DNA from: Amycolatopsis sp. cg9
Lineage (GTDB): Bacteria; Actinomycetota; Actinomycetes; Mycobacteriales; Pseudonocardiaceae
Direction of reading: 5' to 3'
Length of the DNA stretch: 64,000 nucleotides
Assembly: GCF_041346945.1 (NCBI RefSeq)
Contig: NZ_CP166850.1
Span: forward strand, 744,001 to 808,000
The position numbers and the translations under genes are program-made. The number at the start of each line of letters is the position of its first letter. Positions within the stretch are counted from its first letter, which is position 1. Positions 16,018-25,400 of this stretch are shown here, piece after piece. The notes under the pieces were generated by a model, which did no database searches, was not told the DNA's origin, and worked only from the letters and a program-made list of their open reading frames with translations.

Positions 16018-18330
16018 TCAGGACCGTCCACTCGCGACGGTCGCACGCACCCGCACGCTGTCCGCCTCCGCCCGCGCGCGTTCTTCCGCCGTGGCCGGCT
16101 CCAGCCGCGCCGGGACGTCCTTGTGGTGCGGCGTGCCCGCGATCGGGTCGCGGTCCAGCGCGTCGGTGAGCAGGTTGATCCGCGGGCCGCTGACCACGCG
16201 GCCACCGTCGGCGGCCGGGTGCGCCATGCCGTAGCCGTGCGGCAGCGCCAGCTGGCCCGGCCGCAGCCCGGGGTCGGCTTCGGCGCGGACGACGACGCGC
16301 CCCGCCGGCGTCACGACGGCCACCCAGTCCCCCGGCGAGGCACCGATCGACGCCAGTTCCTCGGGCCGCGCCCGCAACGCGCCGTCCGGGTCGGTGCGGC
16401 GCCAGCGCGGGTCGCGCAGGATCTGGTTCGCGTTGTGCGCCCGGCGCTGCCCGTTGAGCAGGGAAAACGGGAACTCCGGTGCGGGCCGTTCCGCGGCCGG
16501 GTCCAGCGCCGCCAGCCAGTCGAGCAGCTCCGGCACGGCCAGCCGGACGCGCTCGCGCCGCATCAGGCTCCACACCTCGTCCTGCTCGTGCGCCGAAAAC
16601 GGCGTCGGACCGGCCAGGACGCGGTCGAAGAGCTCTTCGCCGAGCTGCCCCCCGGTCGACGCACTGCCGAGCGCGCGCTGCACCGGCACGGTCATCGTCT
16701 TCGCCGCGCGGTGGCACCCCGCCCACAGCGGCGCGATCGAGGCGGCACCGCCGGGCAGCGAGGCCCCCAGCGTCCGGTAGAGCAGCACCGGCAGGATCGC
16801 CGCCCGCTCCGGCATCGCCCGCACCAGCGCGCCGATCCCGGCCTGCAGCTCCGACCGCGGCCCCGCGGCCAGCTCGCCCAGCACGTCGGACGGCGGGAGC
16901 ACGCCGAGCGCGTCGAACAGCCGCGTGTAGATCTCGGCCTCGACCAGCGTGCCCGGCAGCGGGTCCAGCAACGGGCGCCGCAGCTGGAAGTAGTTCGTCG
17001 GCCATTCGAACGTGAAGAGCGTGAACTCCCACTTTTCGTGCTGCGAAGCCGCCGGCAGCACGTACTCGGCCAGCGCGGCCGTTTCGGTGTAGGCGACGTC
17101 GACGACCACGGACAGCTCGGCGGCGCGGATCGCGCGTTCGACCTCCCGCGTCCCCGCGAAGGTGTTGGCGGGGTTCGACGACTCCACCCAGAGCGCGCGG
17201 ACGCGGTTCGGGTGATCGGCGAGGATCTCCTCGGCGAGCGTGTTCGCCGGCAGCAGGCCGCCGATGTACTCGAACCCGGTGATCTCGGAGCGCTGCCCGC
17301 CCGCCGAACCCCACAGCGGCAGCAGCCACGAGTGCAGGTTGTTCGTGCCGCGCCGCCCGAAGTGGCCGGTGAGCAGGTACAGCAGCTTTTCGAGGTAGCT
17401 GTTGAGCGTCGAGTGCCGTCCCTGCTGGATGCCCAGCTCGACGCGCACGGTCATCGCCTCCGCCGCCAGGATCAGCTCGACCGCGCGCTCGACGTCCACC
17501 CGGGACACTTCGGCGTGCGCGATCCACTCGTCCACCGGCACTTTCGCCAGCACGGCGGCGACCTCGCCGAAGCCTTCGGCGCGCTCCGCCAAGAAGGCCT
17601 CGTCCGCGCCACCGCGTTCGAGCAGCAGCGCCAGGATCGCGCCCAGCAGGTAGGCGTCGGTGCCGGGCCGCAGCGGGAGGTGCAGGTCGGCCATCTCGGC
17701 GGTTTCGGTGCGCCGCGGGTCGATCACGATCATCCGGCGGGCCGGGTCGTTCTTGAGCGTGTTCAGCGCGTGCCGCGCGTTGCTGAACCCGTGTGCCTGC
17801 CAGGGGTTGCAGCCGAGCACGACCAGCAGGTCGCAGTGCTCGACGTCCTCGGCGGTGTGCACGAGGGCCGAGCCGAACAGCTGCCCGTTGACCCAGAAGT
17901 CGCCGGTCTTCTCCTGCGAAAGCGCGTTGAAGTGGCGGGTCGAGTTCATCCACTTCAACAGCGAAGCGCCGTACGCGCCGCCAGAGTGGTTGCCCTGGCC
18001 GCCACCGCCGACGTAGGCGAACGAGCCGGGCCGCCCGGCCGCGGTGTCGGCGTCCCGGATCGCGTGCAGCTTGGCGGCGATCTCGGTGAGCGCGGTGTCC
18101 CAGCCGATCGGTTCGTGGGTGCCGTCCGGACGACGGCGCAGCGGCGTCGTCAAGCGGTCGTCGTGGTCGCCGTACCAGGTCAGGCGCTGAGCTTTCTGGC
18201 AGAGGTACCCGGCGGAGCGCGGGTGCGCCTTGTCCCCGCGGACACGGGTGATCTTCCGCCCCTCGACCTGCACCTCCAGGCCGCAGTTGAGGTAGCAGAG
18301 GCTGCACGCGGTGCGCTGCCACTCGCCCAT
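16018..18330 (-). CDS. Molybdopterin-dependent oxidoreductase (DMSO reductase superfamily)
   Basis: A 770-residue MopB protein. The N-terminal [4Fe-4S] cysteines are C9, C12, C16 and C44 (TACSLCYLNCG and GYLCQKAQR). LLVVLGCNPWQAHGFSNAR and RMIVIDPRRTETAEMADLHLPLRPGTDAYLLGAIL are the two pterin-binding regions. A C-terminal molydop_binding domain contains SLLNGQRRAHNANQILRDP and HPAADGGRVVSGPRINLLTD. There is no Tat or Sec signal, so it is cytoplasmic. The metal ligand is not obvious in NALSQEKTGDFW, where Ser, Cys or SeCys would be expected. The ATG at 18330 has AAGGGG upstream; a GTG at 18345 overlapping the preceding stop is the alternative. It is the last gene of an SRPBCC-LLM-MopB operon and lacks dedicated FeS or membrane subunits. 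Confidence 0.85.
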   Translation of the reverse strand: MGEWQRTACSLCYLNCGLEVQVEGRKITRVRGDKAHPRSAGYLCQKAQRLTWYGDHDDRLTTPLRRRPDGTHEPIGWDTALTEIAAKLHAIRDADTAAGRPGSFAYVGGGGQGNHSGGAYGASLLKWMNSTRHFNALSQEKTGDFWVNGQLFGSALVHTAEDVEHCDLLVVLGCNPWQAHGFSNARHALNTLKNDPARRMIVIDPRRTETAEMADLHLPLRPGTDAYLLGAILALLLERGGADEAFLAERAEGFGEVAAVLAKVPVDEWIAHAEVSRVDVERAVELILAAEAMTVRVELGIQQGRHSTLNSYLEKLLYLLTGHFGRRGTNNLHSWLLPLWGSAGGQRSEITGFEYIGGLLPANTLAEEILADHPNRVRALWVESSNPANTFAGTREVERAIRAAELSVVVDVAYTETAALAEYVLPAASQHEKWEFTLFTFEWPTNYFQLRRPLLDPLPGTLVEAEIYTRLFDALGVLPPSDVLGELAAGPRSELQAGIGALVRAMPERAAILPVLLYRTLGASLPGGAASIAPLWAGCHRAAKTMTVPVQRALGSASTGGQLGEELFDRVLAGPTPFSAHEQDEVWSLMRRERVRLAVPELLDWLAALDPAAERPAPEFPFSLLNGQRRAHNANQILRDPRWRRTDPDGALRARPEELASIGASPGDWVAVVTPAGRVVVRAEADPGLRPGQLALPHGYGMAHPAADGGRVVSGPRINLLTDALDRDPIAGTPHHKDVPARLEPATAEERARAEADSVRVRATVASGRS

Positions 18331-18341
18331 GGCGTTCCCCT

Positions 18342-19367
18342 TCACAGCAGGTCGAGCGCCCGGCCGAGGGTGGTCAAGCGCGCTTCGAGCGTTTCGCCGG
18401 CCGGGTACAGCCGGACCGTGTCGATGCCGGTGTCGCGCCAGACGCGCAGCCGGTCCCGCACCATGTCCTCGGTGCCGATCAACGTCGTGCCGAGCACCAT
18501 TTCGTCGGTGACGAGCGCGGCGGCGCCGTCGCGGTCGCCGGCCTGCCAGCGCTCGCGGACTTCGGCGGCGACGTCCGCCCAGCCCTGGCGGCTGTAGGCG
18601 TTGTTGTAGAAGTTCGTGGTGGCCGAGCCCATCCCGCCGAGGCTGAAGGCGAGCTCCTTCTTGCGGCTGCCGACCAGGGCGCGCAGTTCGTCCTCGTTGT
18701 CGGCGAAGGCGACTTCGGCGCCCTGGCAGACGTCGATGTCCGTGCGCTGCCTTCCGGCCTTCGCGAGACCGGCGTCGAGCGGGCCGAAGTACGCGTGGGC
18801 GCCTTCGGGCACGAAGCTGGTGCCGAGCCAGCCGTCCGCGACCTCGCCGGTGAGCTCGAGGAGCTTGGGCGACAGCGTCGCGAGGTAGATCGGGATGTCC
18901 GGGTTCGGTGCGGTCGACAGCCGCATCGGGCGCGCCTCGCCGGGCAGCGGGATCTCGAACGCCTTGCCGGAGAAGGAAACCTTCTCGCCGGCGAACGCCC
19001 GGCGGATGATCTCGACGGTCTCCCGCATCCGCGTCAGCGGCTTCGCGAACGGAACGCCGTGCAGGCCCTCGATGACCTGCGGCCCGGACGGCCCGAGCCC
19101 GAGCGCGAACCGCCCGCCGGACAGGTCGGCGAGGGTGAGCGCGGCCTGCGCGATCGCGACCGGCGTGCGGGTGCCGAGCTGGATGATGCCGGAGCCGAGC
19201 CGGATCCGGTCGGTGCGCGCGGCGAGGTAGCCGAGGGCGGACGGCGCGTCGGCACCCCAGGCTTCGGCGACCCAGCAGACGTCGAGGCCGAGCTTTTCCG
19301 CCTCCAGCACGAAGTCCAGCGTCTCGCGGGTGTCCCGGGAGAACTCGACGGTCGTCGCGGTCCTCAC
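18342..19367 (-). CDS. LLM-class F420-dependent-type oxidoreductase
   Basis: A 341-residue luciferase-like barrel. It has FVLEAEKLGLDVCWVAEAWGADAPSALGYLAARTDRIRLGSGI at the N terminus, GRFALGLGPSGPQVIEGLHG, PIYLATLSPKLLELTGEVADGW, and a C-terminal TLIGTEDMVRDRLRVWRDTGIDTVRLYPAG. The pattern is typical of mycobacterial/actinobacterial F420-dependent oxidoreductases. The start GTG at 19367 overlaps the SRPBCC stop by 4 bases (GTGA), and its own stop lies 11 bp before the molybdopterin enzyme start. The three proteins are therefore translationally linked. A catabolic sequence handling one hydrophobic substrate is plausible but not demonstrated. Confidence 0.87.
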   Translation of the reverse strand: MRTATTVEFSRDTRETLDFVLEAEKLGLDVCWVAEAWGADAPSALGYLAARTDRIRLGSGIIQLGTRTPVAIAQAALTLADLSGGRFALGLGPSGPQVIEGLHGVPFAKPLTRMRETVEIIRRAFAGEKVSFSGKAFEIPLPGEARPMRLSTAPNPDIPIYLATLSPKLLELTGEVADGWLGTSFVPEGAHAYFGPLDAGLAKAGRQRTDIDVCQGAEVAFADNEDELRALVGSRKKELAFSLGGMGSATTNFYNNAYSRQGWADVAAEVRERWQAGDRDGAAALVTDEMVLGTTLIGTEDMVRDRLRVWRDTGIDTVRLYPAGETLEARLTTLGRALDLL

Positions 19368-19855
19368 CCGTTCTCCACGCGGTCCTTGATCGCGGCCAGG
19401 TTGCCGGTCATCGCCGTTTCGAACTCGCGCATCCGGACGAAGACGATCTTCTGTTCCTTTTCCGGCATCCGGTCGATGGCGAAGGACAACCCGGACCGGC
19501 CGGGCCCCATCCGCACCCACTGGCTCAGCCGGGTGCCGCCGCGGTCGGGCTCGAGGGTGAACTTCCAGACCGCGCTCGGCTCGGCGGGGTCGGCGACGGC
19601 CCACGAGAACACGCGCGGGGCTTCGCACTCCACGACGTACGAGGTGGTCTCCCACTCGCCGAAGGCGTCGTGCTTGCTGCGGCCGACGAACTTGCGCCCG
19701 GCCTCGCACCACTCGACGGACTGGAGCTCCGCGCTCAGCTCGGGCATCAGCGCGATGTCCGAAACGACCGGCCAGACGTCCTCGGGCACGGCGTCGATCC
19801 AGGTCGAGACCTCGGCCGTCGGCAGGTCGGCGTACCTCGCGCCGGTCCACTCCAT
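19364..19855 (-). CDS. SRPBCC-family (START-like) protein
   Basis: A 163-residue helix-grip protein. VSTWIDAVPEDVWPVVSDIALMPELSAELQSVEWCE is the typical opening, followed by beta strands FVGRSKHDAFGEWETTSYVVE and a closing long helix EFETAMTGNLAAIKDRVENG. Such proteins bind hydrophobic ligands or act as cyclase/aromatase-like or carrier proteins. The ATG at 19855 has AGAGGTGA upstream; the longer frame to 19891 has no SD. It is the first gene of the SRPBCC-LLM-MopB operon, preceded by a palindrome at 19899-19916 that may be its operator. Confidence 0.83.
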   Translation of the reverse strand: MEWTGARYADLPTAEVSTWIDAVPEDVWPVVSDIALMPELSAELQSVEWCEAGRKFVGRSKHDAFGEWETTSYVVECEAPRVFSWAVADPAEPSAVWKFTLEPDRGGTRLSQWVRMGPGRSGLSFAIDRMPEKEQKIVFVRMREFETAMTGNLAAIKDRVENG

Positions 19856-19898
19856 CGTGGTCTCACCTCTCTCGTAGAGCCGTCTGACCACGATAGTT

Positions 19899-19916
19899 GC
19901 GTAGATAGACCTACGC
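19899..19916. promoter_or_regulatory. GCGTAG-N6-CTACGC palindrome upstream of the SRPBCC operon
   Basis: Perfect 6-bp arms (19899-19904 and 19911-19916) with a 6-nt spacer lie between the HxlR gene stop and the SRPBCC start. HxlR/MarR-like dimers bind short dyads of this size, and the neighbouring HxlR protein is the obvious candidate. This is inference only. Confidence 0.4.
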
Positions 19917-19924
19917 TGTCAACG

Positions 19925-20428
19925 TCACTCCTGCCGGGCGAAGCGCGCCTCGACGTCCGGCCGCCGCGCCAGCCGGGGCGGGAACCCGGGGCCGCGGCGC
20001 ATCCGCGTTTCTTTCGGCGTCATCGGCTCGCCGCACTCCGCGCAGACGATTTCGGCGTGCGTGTCGTGCCCGCAGGCGAGGTGGTGGACGGTGATCGGCG
20101 GGCCGGCTTCGGTGGCGAGCCACTTGTCGCCCCAGCGGGTCATCGCGAGCAGCACCGGGTAGAAGTCGCGGCCCTTCTCGGTGAGCACGTAGTCGTAGCG
20201 CACCGGCTCGGTCTGGTAGGCGACCTTCTCCAGCAGCCCCTCCTCGACCAGCCGCTTGAGCCGGTCGGCGAGGGTGTTGCGGGCGATGCCGAGCGCCTGC
20301 TGGAACTCGTCGAAGCGGTGCACGCCGTAGAAGGCGTCCCGCAGCACCAGCGGCGTCCACCAGTCCCCCAGCAGATCCATGGTGCGCGCGATCGAGCACG
20401 GCCACTGCGCGAACGATGTCCGTTTCAT
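19925..20428 (-). CDS. HxlR-family transcriptional regulator with C-terminal zinc-ribbon-like tail
   Basis: A 167-residue winged-helix protein. It begins CSIARTMDLLGDWWTPLVLRDAFYGVHRFDEFQQALGIARNTLADRL, the HxlR signature with the near-N-terminal Cys (residue 11) and the IARNTLADRLKRLVEEGLL recognition region. The wing is VRYDYVLTEKGRDFYPVL. The C-terminal extension HLACGHDTHAEIVCAECGEPM has a C-x-H / C-x2-C arrangement that may bind zinc. The conserved Cys may sense electrophiles, as in other HxlR proteins. It is located upstream of the SRPBCC-LLM-MopB operon in the same direction and probably regulates it. Confidence 0.87.
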   Translation of the reverse strand: MKRTSFAQWPCSIARTMDLLGDWWTPLVLRDAFYGVHRFDEFQQALGIARNTLADRLKRLVEEGLLEKVAYQTEPVRYDYVLTEKGRDFYPVLLAMTRWGDKWLATEAGPPITVHHLACGHDTHAEIVCAECGEPMTPKETRMRRGPGFPPRLARRPDVEARFARQE

Positions 20429-20460
20429 GCGGCCGAGGGTACGCCGTTTCGCAGAGAGAC

Positions 20461-21030
20461 TCAGCAGGTCAGCCGCATGACCACCCGCCGGGCGGTCGGC
20501 CGGCTGACTTCGTCGAACCCGGCGTCGGCGAAGGTCTTGCGGGTACCGACGAACAGTTCACCCGGCCAGGCGACCTTGTCCCCCGGCTCGATCGCGTACC
20601 CCTCGACCGCTTTCGCGCCCCGCCCCCGCGCGAAGTCCACGGCGGCTTTGGCGAGCGCGGCGCTCACCCCACGCCGCCGGAACCCCTTGCGGGTGACGAA
20701 GCAGGTGACGGCCCAGACCCCGTCGTCGGCGGGGTCCTCGTCCCGCCCGTCCCAGACGACGCGGCTGGTGAGCAGCCGCCGGTAGGCGGTGCGCGGCTCG
20801 ACCGCGCACCACCCGGCGGGCTCCCCGTCGAGGAAGGCGACGATCCCGGTGGCTCGTTCGGCGGTCTGCGCCCGCAACCGCTCAGCGCGTGCTTCGGCGG
20901 TCCCGGCCCGCCACTCGGCCGGCGTCTCCTTGAAGTACTGGCACCGGCACCGCGCGGGGTCACCGCGGTCGCCGAAGATCGCCTGCAGGTCGGCCCAGTC
21001 CACCTGGTCGGCGGGTACGACGGTCAGCAT
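20461..21030 (-). CDS. GNAT-family N-acetyltransferase
   Basis: A 189-residue acetyltransferase. The acetyl-CoA-binding motif A is WAVTCFVTRKGFRRRGVSAALAKAAVDFARGRGAKAVEGY, with R-R-R-G-V-S as the pyrophosphate loop. The N-terminal part has a Cys-containing ARCRCQYFKETPAEW segment common in one actinobacterial GNAT subgroup. Substrate unknown. The cupin gene lies 9 bp upstream in the same direction, so the two probably form one transcript divergent from the GlxA-type regulator gene. Confidence 0.83.
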   Translation of the reverse strand: MLTVVPADQVDWADLQAIFGDRGDPARCRCQYFKETPAEWRAGTAEARAERLRAQTAERATGIVAFLDGEPAGWCAVEPRTAYRRLLTSRVVWDGRDEDPADDGVWAVTCFVTRKGFRRRGVSAALAKAAVDFARGRGAKAVEGYAIEPGDKVAWPGELFVGTRKTFADAGFDEVSRPTARRVVMRLTC

Positions 21031-21039
21031 TCTCCGACG

Positions 21040-21420
21040 CTAAACCACGTGCCCGGTGGTCACGTCGACGTGGTCGGGCACCTCGTCGTGGTCGTCCCCG
21101 ACCGAGAGCGTCCCGGCGGGCTCGACCAGCAGCACGCTCGCCCCGTCCTTCGACGACGGCTTGTGGTAGGTGCCCTTGGGCGCGACGAAAACCTGCCCCT
21201 TGGTCAGTGACACGACCCGTTCGCCCGGATCGCGAAGCCCGATCTCGATCTCGCCGTCGAGGACGAGGAAGAACTCATCGGTGTCCAGGTGGACGTGCCA
21301 GACGTGCTCACCGTCGAACCGAGCGAGCCGGACGTCGTAGTCGTTGACACGGCTGACGATCCGCGGGCTCCAGGCGGCGTCGAAGCTCGCGAGGACTTCA
21401 TTGAGGTCGATCGGGTTCAT
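21040..21420 (-). CDS. Cupin-domain protein
   Basis: A 126-residue single cupin. Motif 1 is GEHVWHVHLDTDEFFLVLDGEIEIG with the two His and Glu metal ligands. Motif 2 is TKGQVFVAPKGTYHKPSSKDGASVLLVEP with the third His. It is likely a metal-binding beta-barrel, either an enzyme or a small sensor; the ligand is unknown. The ATG at 21420 gives MNPIDLNEVL; another ATG 9 bases upstream (21429) is in frame and cannot be excluded. It is first in a two-gene unit with the GNAT gene and divergent from the regulator gene at 21473, which may control it. Confidence 0.82.
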   Translation of the reverse strand: MNPIDLNEVLASFDAAWSPRIVSRVNDYDVRLARFDGEHVWHVHLDTDEFFLVLDGEIEIGLRDPGERVVSLTKGQVFVAPKGTYHKPSSKDGASVLLVEPAGTLSVGDDHDEVPDHVDVTTGHVV

Positions 21421-21472
21421 GCGTCCCATCCTCGGCCTGGCTTTCCTGCGGGACGAGTGCTAGGAATCGCAC

Positions 21473-22438
21473 ATGCCGCAAGAATTCTCGCACCGGGTGG
21501 TGGCGATCGTGACGGAGGAATCGAACCCGTTCGAGATGGGCGTGGCCACGGAGCTGTTCGGCCTGCGCCGCCCGGAGCTGAACCGGCCTTGGTACGACTT
21601 CACCCTGTGTTCGGCGACGCCCGAGGTGAGGATGAACCTGGGCATGTTCACGCTGTCCGGAGTCGCCGGCCTGGAGGCGGCGGAGACGGCGGACACCCTC
21701 ATCACCCCGGCCCGCCCGAACACCGGCGCCCCGACCGACCCGGCGATCATCACGGCCATCCGCAGAGCAGCCTCCCGGGGCGCGCGCCTGGTGAGCTTCT
21801 GCACGGGCGCGTTCGCGTTGGCCGAAGCGGGTGTTTTGGACGGCCGCCGCGCGACAACGCATTGGCAGTGGGCGGCGGAGTTCGCCGCACGCTTCCCGGC
21901 GGTCCAGTGGGAGCCGGACGTGCTGTTCGTCGACGAGGGCGATGTGCTGACGGCGGCGGGCAGCGCGGCATCCCTGGACCTGGGCCTGCACATCATCCAC
22001 CGCGACCACGGCGCGGAGGTGGCCAACGCGGTCAGCCGGCGGCTGGTGTTCACGGGCCACCGGGATGGCGGGCAGCAGCAGTTCATCGCGCGGCCGGTGC
22101 CTGCGGTGCCGGACACTTCGCTGGCGCCGGTCCTGGCTTGGGCCCTTTCCCACCTGGACCAGCCTCTTACGGTCACCGACCTCGCGGCTCGCGCCGCAAC
22201 CAGCCCGGCGACCTTGCACCGGAAGTTCCGGGCGGAGCTGGGGACAACGCCGTTGGCGTGGCTGACGACGGAGCGGGTGACGCTGGCGTGCCGTTTGATC
22301 GAGCGCGGCGAGCTGCGCCTGGACCGGGTGGCCGAGGCGAGCGGCTTCGGAACGGCGGCGAACCTACGGCTGCAGTTGCGGCGGCACACGGGGTTGAGCC
22401 CGAGTGCCTACCGCCGCCGCTTCGGCCCGGCGGCTTGA
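21473..22438 (+). CDS. GlxA-type transcriptional regulator (DJ-1/PfpI domain + AraC HTH)
   Basis: The protein has 321 residues. Residues 1-190 form a DJ-1/PfpI-like domain (VVAIVTEESNPFEMGVATELFG...), with LVSFCTGAFALAEAGVLDGRRATTHW carrying the nucleophile-elbow Cys region. Residues 220-321 form an AraC-type double helix-turn-helix ending LRLQLRRHTGLSPSAYRRRF. This is the standard GlxA/FtrA activator architecture. TAGGAA (21461-21466) ends 6 nt before the ATG with no SD, so the mRNA is probably leaderless. It is divergent from the cupin/GNAT unit and convergent with the NACHT gene. Confidence 0.88.
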   Translation: MPQEFSHRVVAIVTEESNPFEMGVATELFGLRRPELNRPWYDFTLCSATPEVRMNLGMFTLSGVAGLEAAETADTLITPARPNTGAPTDPAIITAIRRAASRGARLVSFCTGAFALAEAGVLDGRRATTHWQWAAEFAARFPAVQWEPDVLFVDEGDVLTAAGSAASLDLGLHIIHRDHGAEVANAVSRRLVFTGHRDGGQQQFIARPVPAVPDTSLAPVLAWALSHLDQPLTVTDLAARAATSPATLHRKFRAELGTTPLAWLTTERVTLACRLIERGELRLDRVAEASGFGTAANLRLQLRRHTGLSPSAYRRRFGPAA

Positions 22439-22441
22439 GGT

Positions 22442-25400
22442 TCAGAGCAACCGCTCGAGCAGTTCACGCGCCTCGGCTCGGCACAATTCGCTCACGCGCG
22501 CCAGCAACCGGGCGGCGGAGATCCGGATGTGCTGCGGAGCTTGCTCGTCGTGCGCGATCTCGCGGGCCACGATCGCCGCAGCCTCCCGGTGATCCCGATG
22601 CAGTCGTGCGGCAGCCCAAGCGCTGCGGCACCGGACAACCGGACCGAGACTGTGGTCCCGAGCCATTTCGATCAGCCCGCGCGCACCTTCGTCGGGCTCG
22701 AAGTCACCGATCGCCTTCCAGACCTGAACCCGGACGAGCGGCCTTCCCTCAGAGCGGAACCCGCGCAACACCTTGAGGACGTCACCTCGGAGGTCCGGTC
22801 GAAGCATCCCCAGGCTCGCGGCAGCATCGCGCCGCGCGGTGACCGGGAGCGCTTCGTCCCGCATCAGCTTCTCCAACATCGCCGTCCCGAGCTCGTGTCC
22901 TCGCAGCCCGCGTTCGGCAAGATCCTTGGCTGCCGACCAACGCATTCTCGGGTGACAGCTCGAATCGGTAGAAATCGAGCTGAAGAGCTCCGCGGCCGCG
23001 ACACGGTCACCGCGGGTGTATCCGACCAGCTTCTTCGCCGCAGTCTGCCGCAGCGGGATCGATTCGCGGTGGTCGTCGCGGATCGCGCGGACGTTGTCCA
23101 AGCGCCCCAGGTCGAACAGGATGCACAGCCGGCGCCGATCCGCCAGCCGCTCATCAGTCAAGAGGTTCTCAAGGTGTTTCCGACTTTGCCCGGGGAGCTC
23201 GGAGGTGAGCTCGACAAGCACTGATCCGGCCACTGCCCGCTCGCGACCGGGTCGGCCGGCATCGGCAAGCACGGCCTGCGCGTCGACAACAAACTGCTTG
23301 CGCCAGCGGCGATCCAGCGATGCCAGTTCCCGTCGAGCGCGGCGGCCGGCGACCCGGCCACGACTCAGCTTCTCGAGCTCTCCGACGGCCTTGGGCTCGA
23401 GCTCCGGCGACATCTTACTCAGAGTTACAGCTGCACTGATCCGGCCAGCAGGTCCCGTTTCAGCACCGGCGAGCCGATCGAGGAGTACTCGTTCGGCTTT
23501 CGCGGCCAGAGGTCCGTCCTTCCATCGGTTGACGTGCTCCGCCCAGGTCTCCGGAGAGACAAGTCGGTCCGACAACAGAATTCGTCCCAAGAGTCGGCGG
23601 TCTTTTCCGGTGAGGTCACGAAGCAGTGCGGCGCGAACCCAGCCGGACGCGGCAGCCGGGTCATGCGCCAGTGCCAGCCGGTACCGGATGGTGGTGTTGT
23701 CGGGCCGGAAATAGCTGAGCCACCACAGCGCCTCACGACGCTCTCGTGGCGTCAGCTCAGCTGCTCCAGCGAACTGCAACAAGGTCCGGCGAGCACACCC
23801 GCCCGCCGATGGATCAATTCTTCCCAGTTCATAGGCGGCACTGCATCGCTGATCGATCGGCCTCCCTTCATCCGCCATCACCGTACGAAATTTCGAGGCA
23901 GAAGCGGGAATGGAGGCCGAGTCCACAGAAGCCAGTTCCGTCATCACCCTGTTGCGCCAGAACGTTTCGAGGTATGGGTCTTGAGCCTGCGATCTTAGTT
24001 CGGCGATAGCCTCGGACGTTCGAGCGGGAAACATCTCCGTGACAAGGACAGCCGATTGCAGCCGACGTGAATAGTCAGTATTACGATCGCCAATAACCAC
24101 ACACAGGTCATCGACCATATCCGCGGCAAGCTCGACCACGCCGCGGATCCACCTACTCCAGATGTAGTCAGGCAATTTCGCCCGCAGTTCGATTATTATC
24201 GAAGCGGCGACCGCAGGTGGCACGATTTTGTTCCTCGCCAAGATTGCCACCGCCTCGCATCGCGCGGTAGCCTCCGCCGAAAAGTCGGCAGCGATCTCAC
24301 GCAGTGCGGAAAATACACCATCGTCATCCAAGTCGTCGAGAGCGGCCATCGCCTCCGCCGCACCGCAGACTCGACCAGGACGAGTGCCGCGGGAAACCGC
24401 CATGGTCCGCAGAGCATCAGCCACAATGCGACGCGGCTGCGCGCCAGCGCGGCTGACTTGGCGCCCGCAGAGAACGAGCTGATCATCGCCCATCACGTCC
24501 CGCGCCAGCTCGGCCATCCCCCGGACGGCCGTGGCGTGATACCGGTTGTGCATCCACAGCAGCGTGAAAACCGCGTCACACCGCTGGCGTCCACCGAGTT
24601 CACGATCGTCGATCAATCGTTCCAGCGCACATCCCAGCTCGCTTGGATCCGGGGCAGCCCAATGATAGGCGGGGATCCCTTCACTCCACGCCTCGCCGCC
24701 TTCTTGCCCGCCCTGAAGCCCAATCAGCTCGGCGAAAGCTCGCCGGTCCAGATCCGGATCGAGACATTCGAGCTGCCGCCGGCTTTCCAACCGGATCTTC
24801 ATCGGAAGCGACTCAGCACTGAGGCGAATCAAGTGACCGATTGCTTCGGCATGATATTCCGGCCCGAGAGCGGAAAACTCGATCGCCGCCCGGCACCGCG
24901 TCTCGACAGTGGATTCCGGGCGGTTCAGCGCGGAGCGGAGCTTTTCGACGGCCAAAGCCTTGTTCGGCCCACCCAGCGTGGCAAGGAATCCGAGTGCGTT
25001 CTCGGAGAGCCCGTCGTACCCCTGCTCATGAGTCGCAGCACGGGTCAGCGCCTGCGCAGCATCCGGCCAATGATCGGGCCCGAGGTCGATCAGCCTGCTC
25101 CCCGCCGTGAGCAAGAATCCTGGCTGCACTGCCGGATCGTCCAGCACCGAACGGACGAGTGCCACGGCCGGTTCATGAAATTCGGGCCCGCAGTCGGCAA
25201 GCGTCGATCCGAGGTATGCCAGGTCGAAAGTTTTGGCAGCCGGTCCGTTCGCCAGTCCGAGGACCAGTTCGCCTGCTCGCGCACGGTGCTGGGGGCCCAG
25301 CTGGAGCAGGACACTGGCGCTTTGAACGCGAACGTGGCCAGGCAGCCGTGGATCGAGGACCCGGCCTTCGAGCGTTGCGGCGGCTTCCGCTAGATACTCC

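Noticed and set aside
16123..18597. Long plus-strand frame antisense to the molybdopterin oxidoreductase gene
   Set aside because: Composition is typical of a shadow frame; the minus-strand frame has [4Fe-4S] cysteines and pterin-binding motifs.
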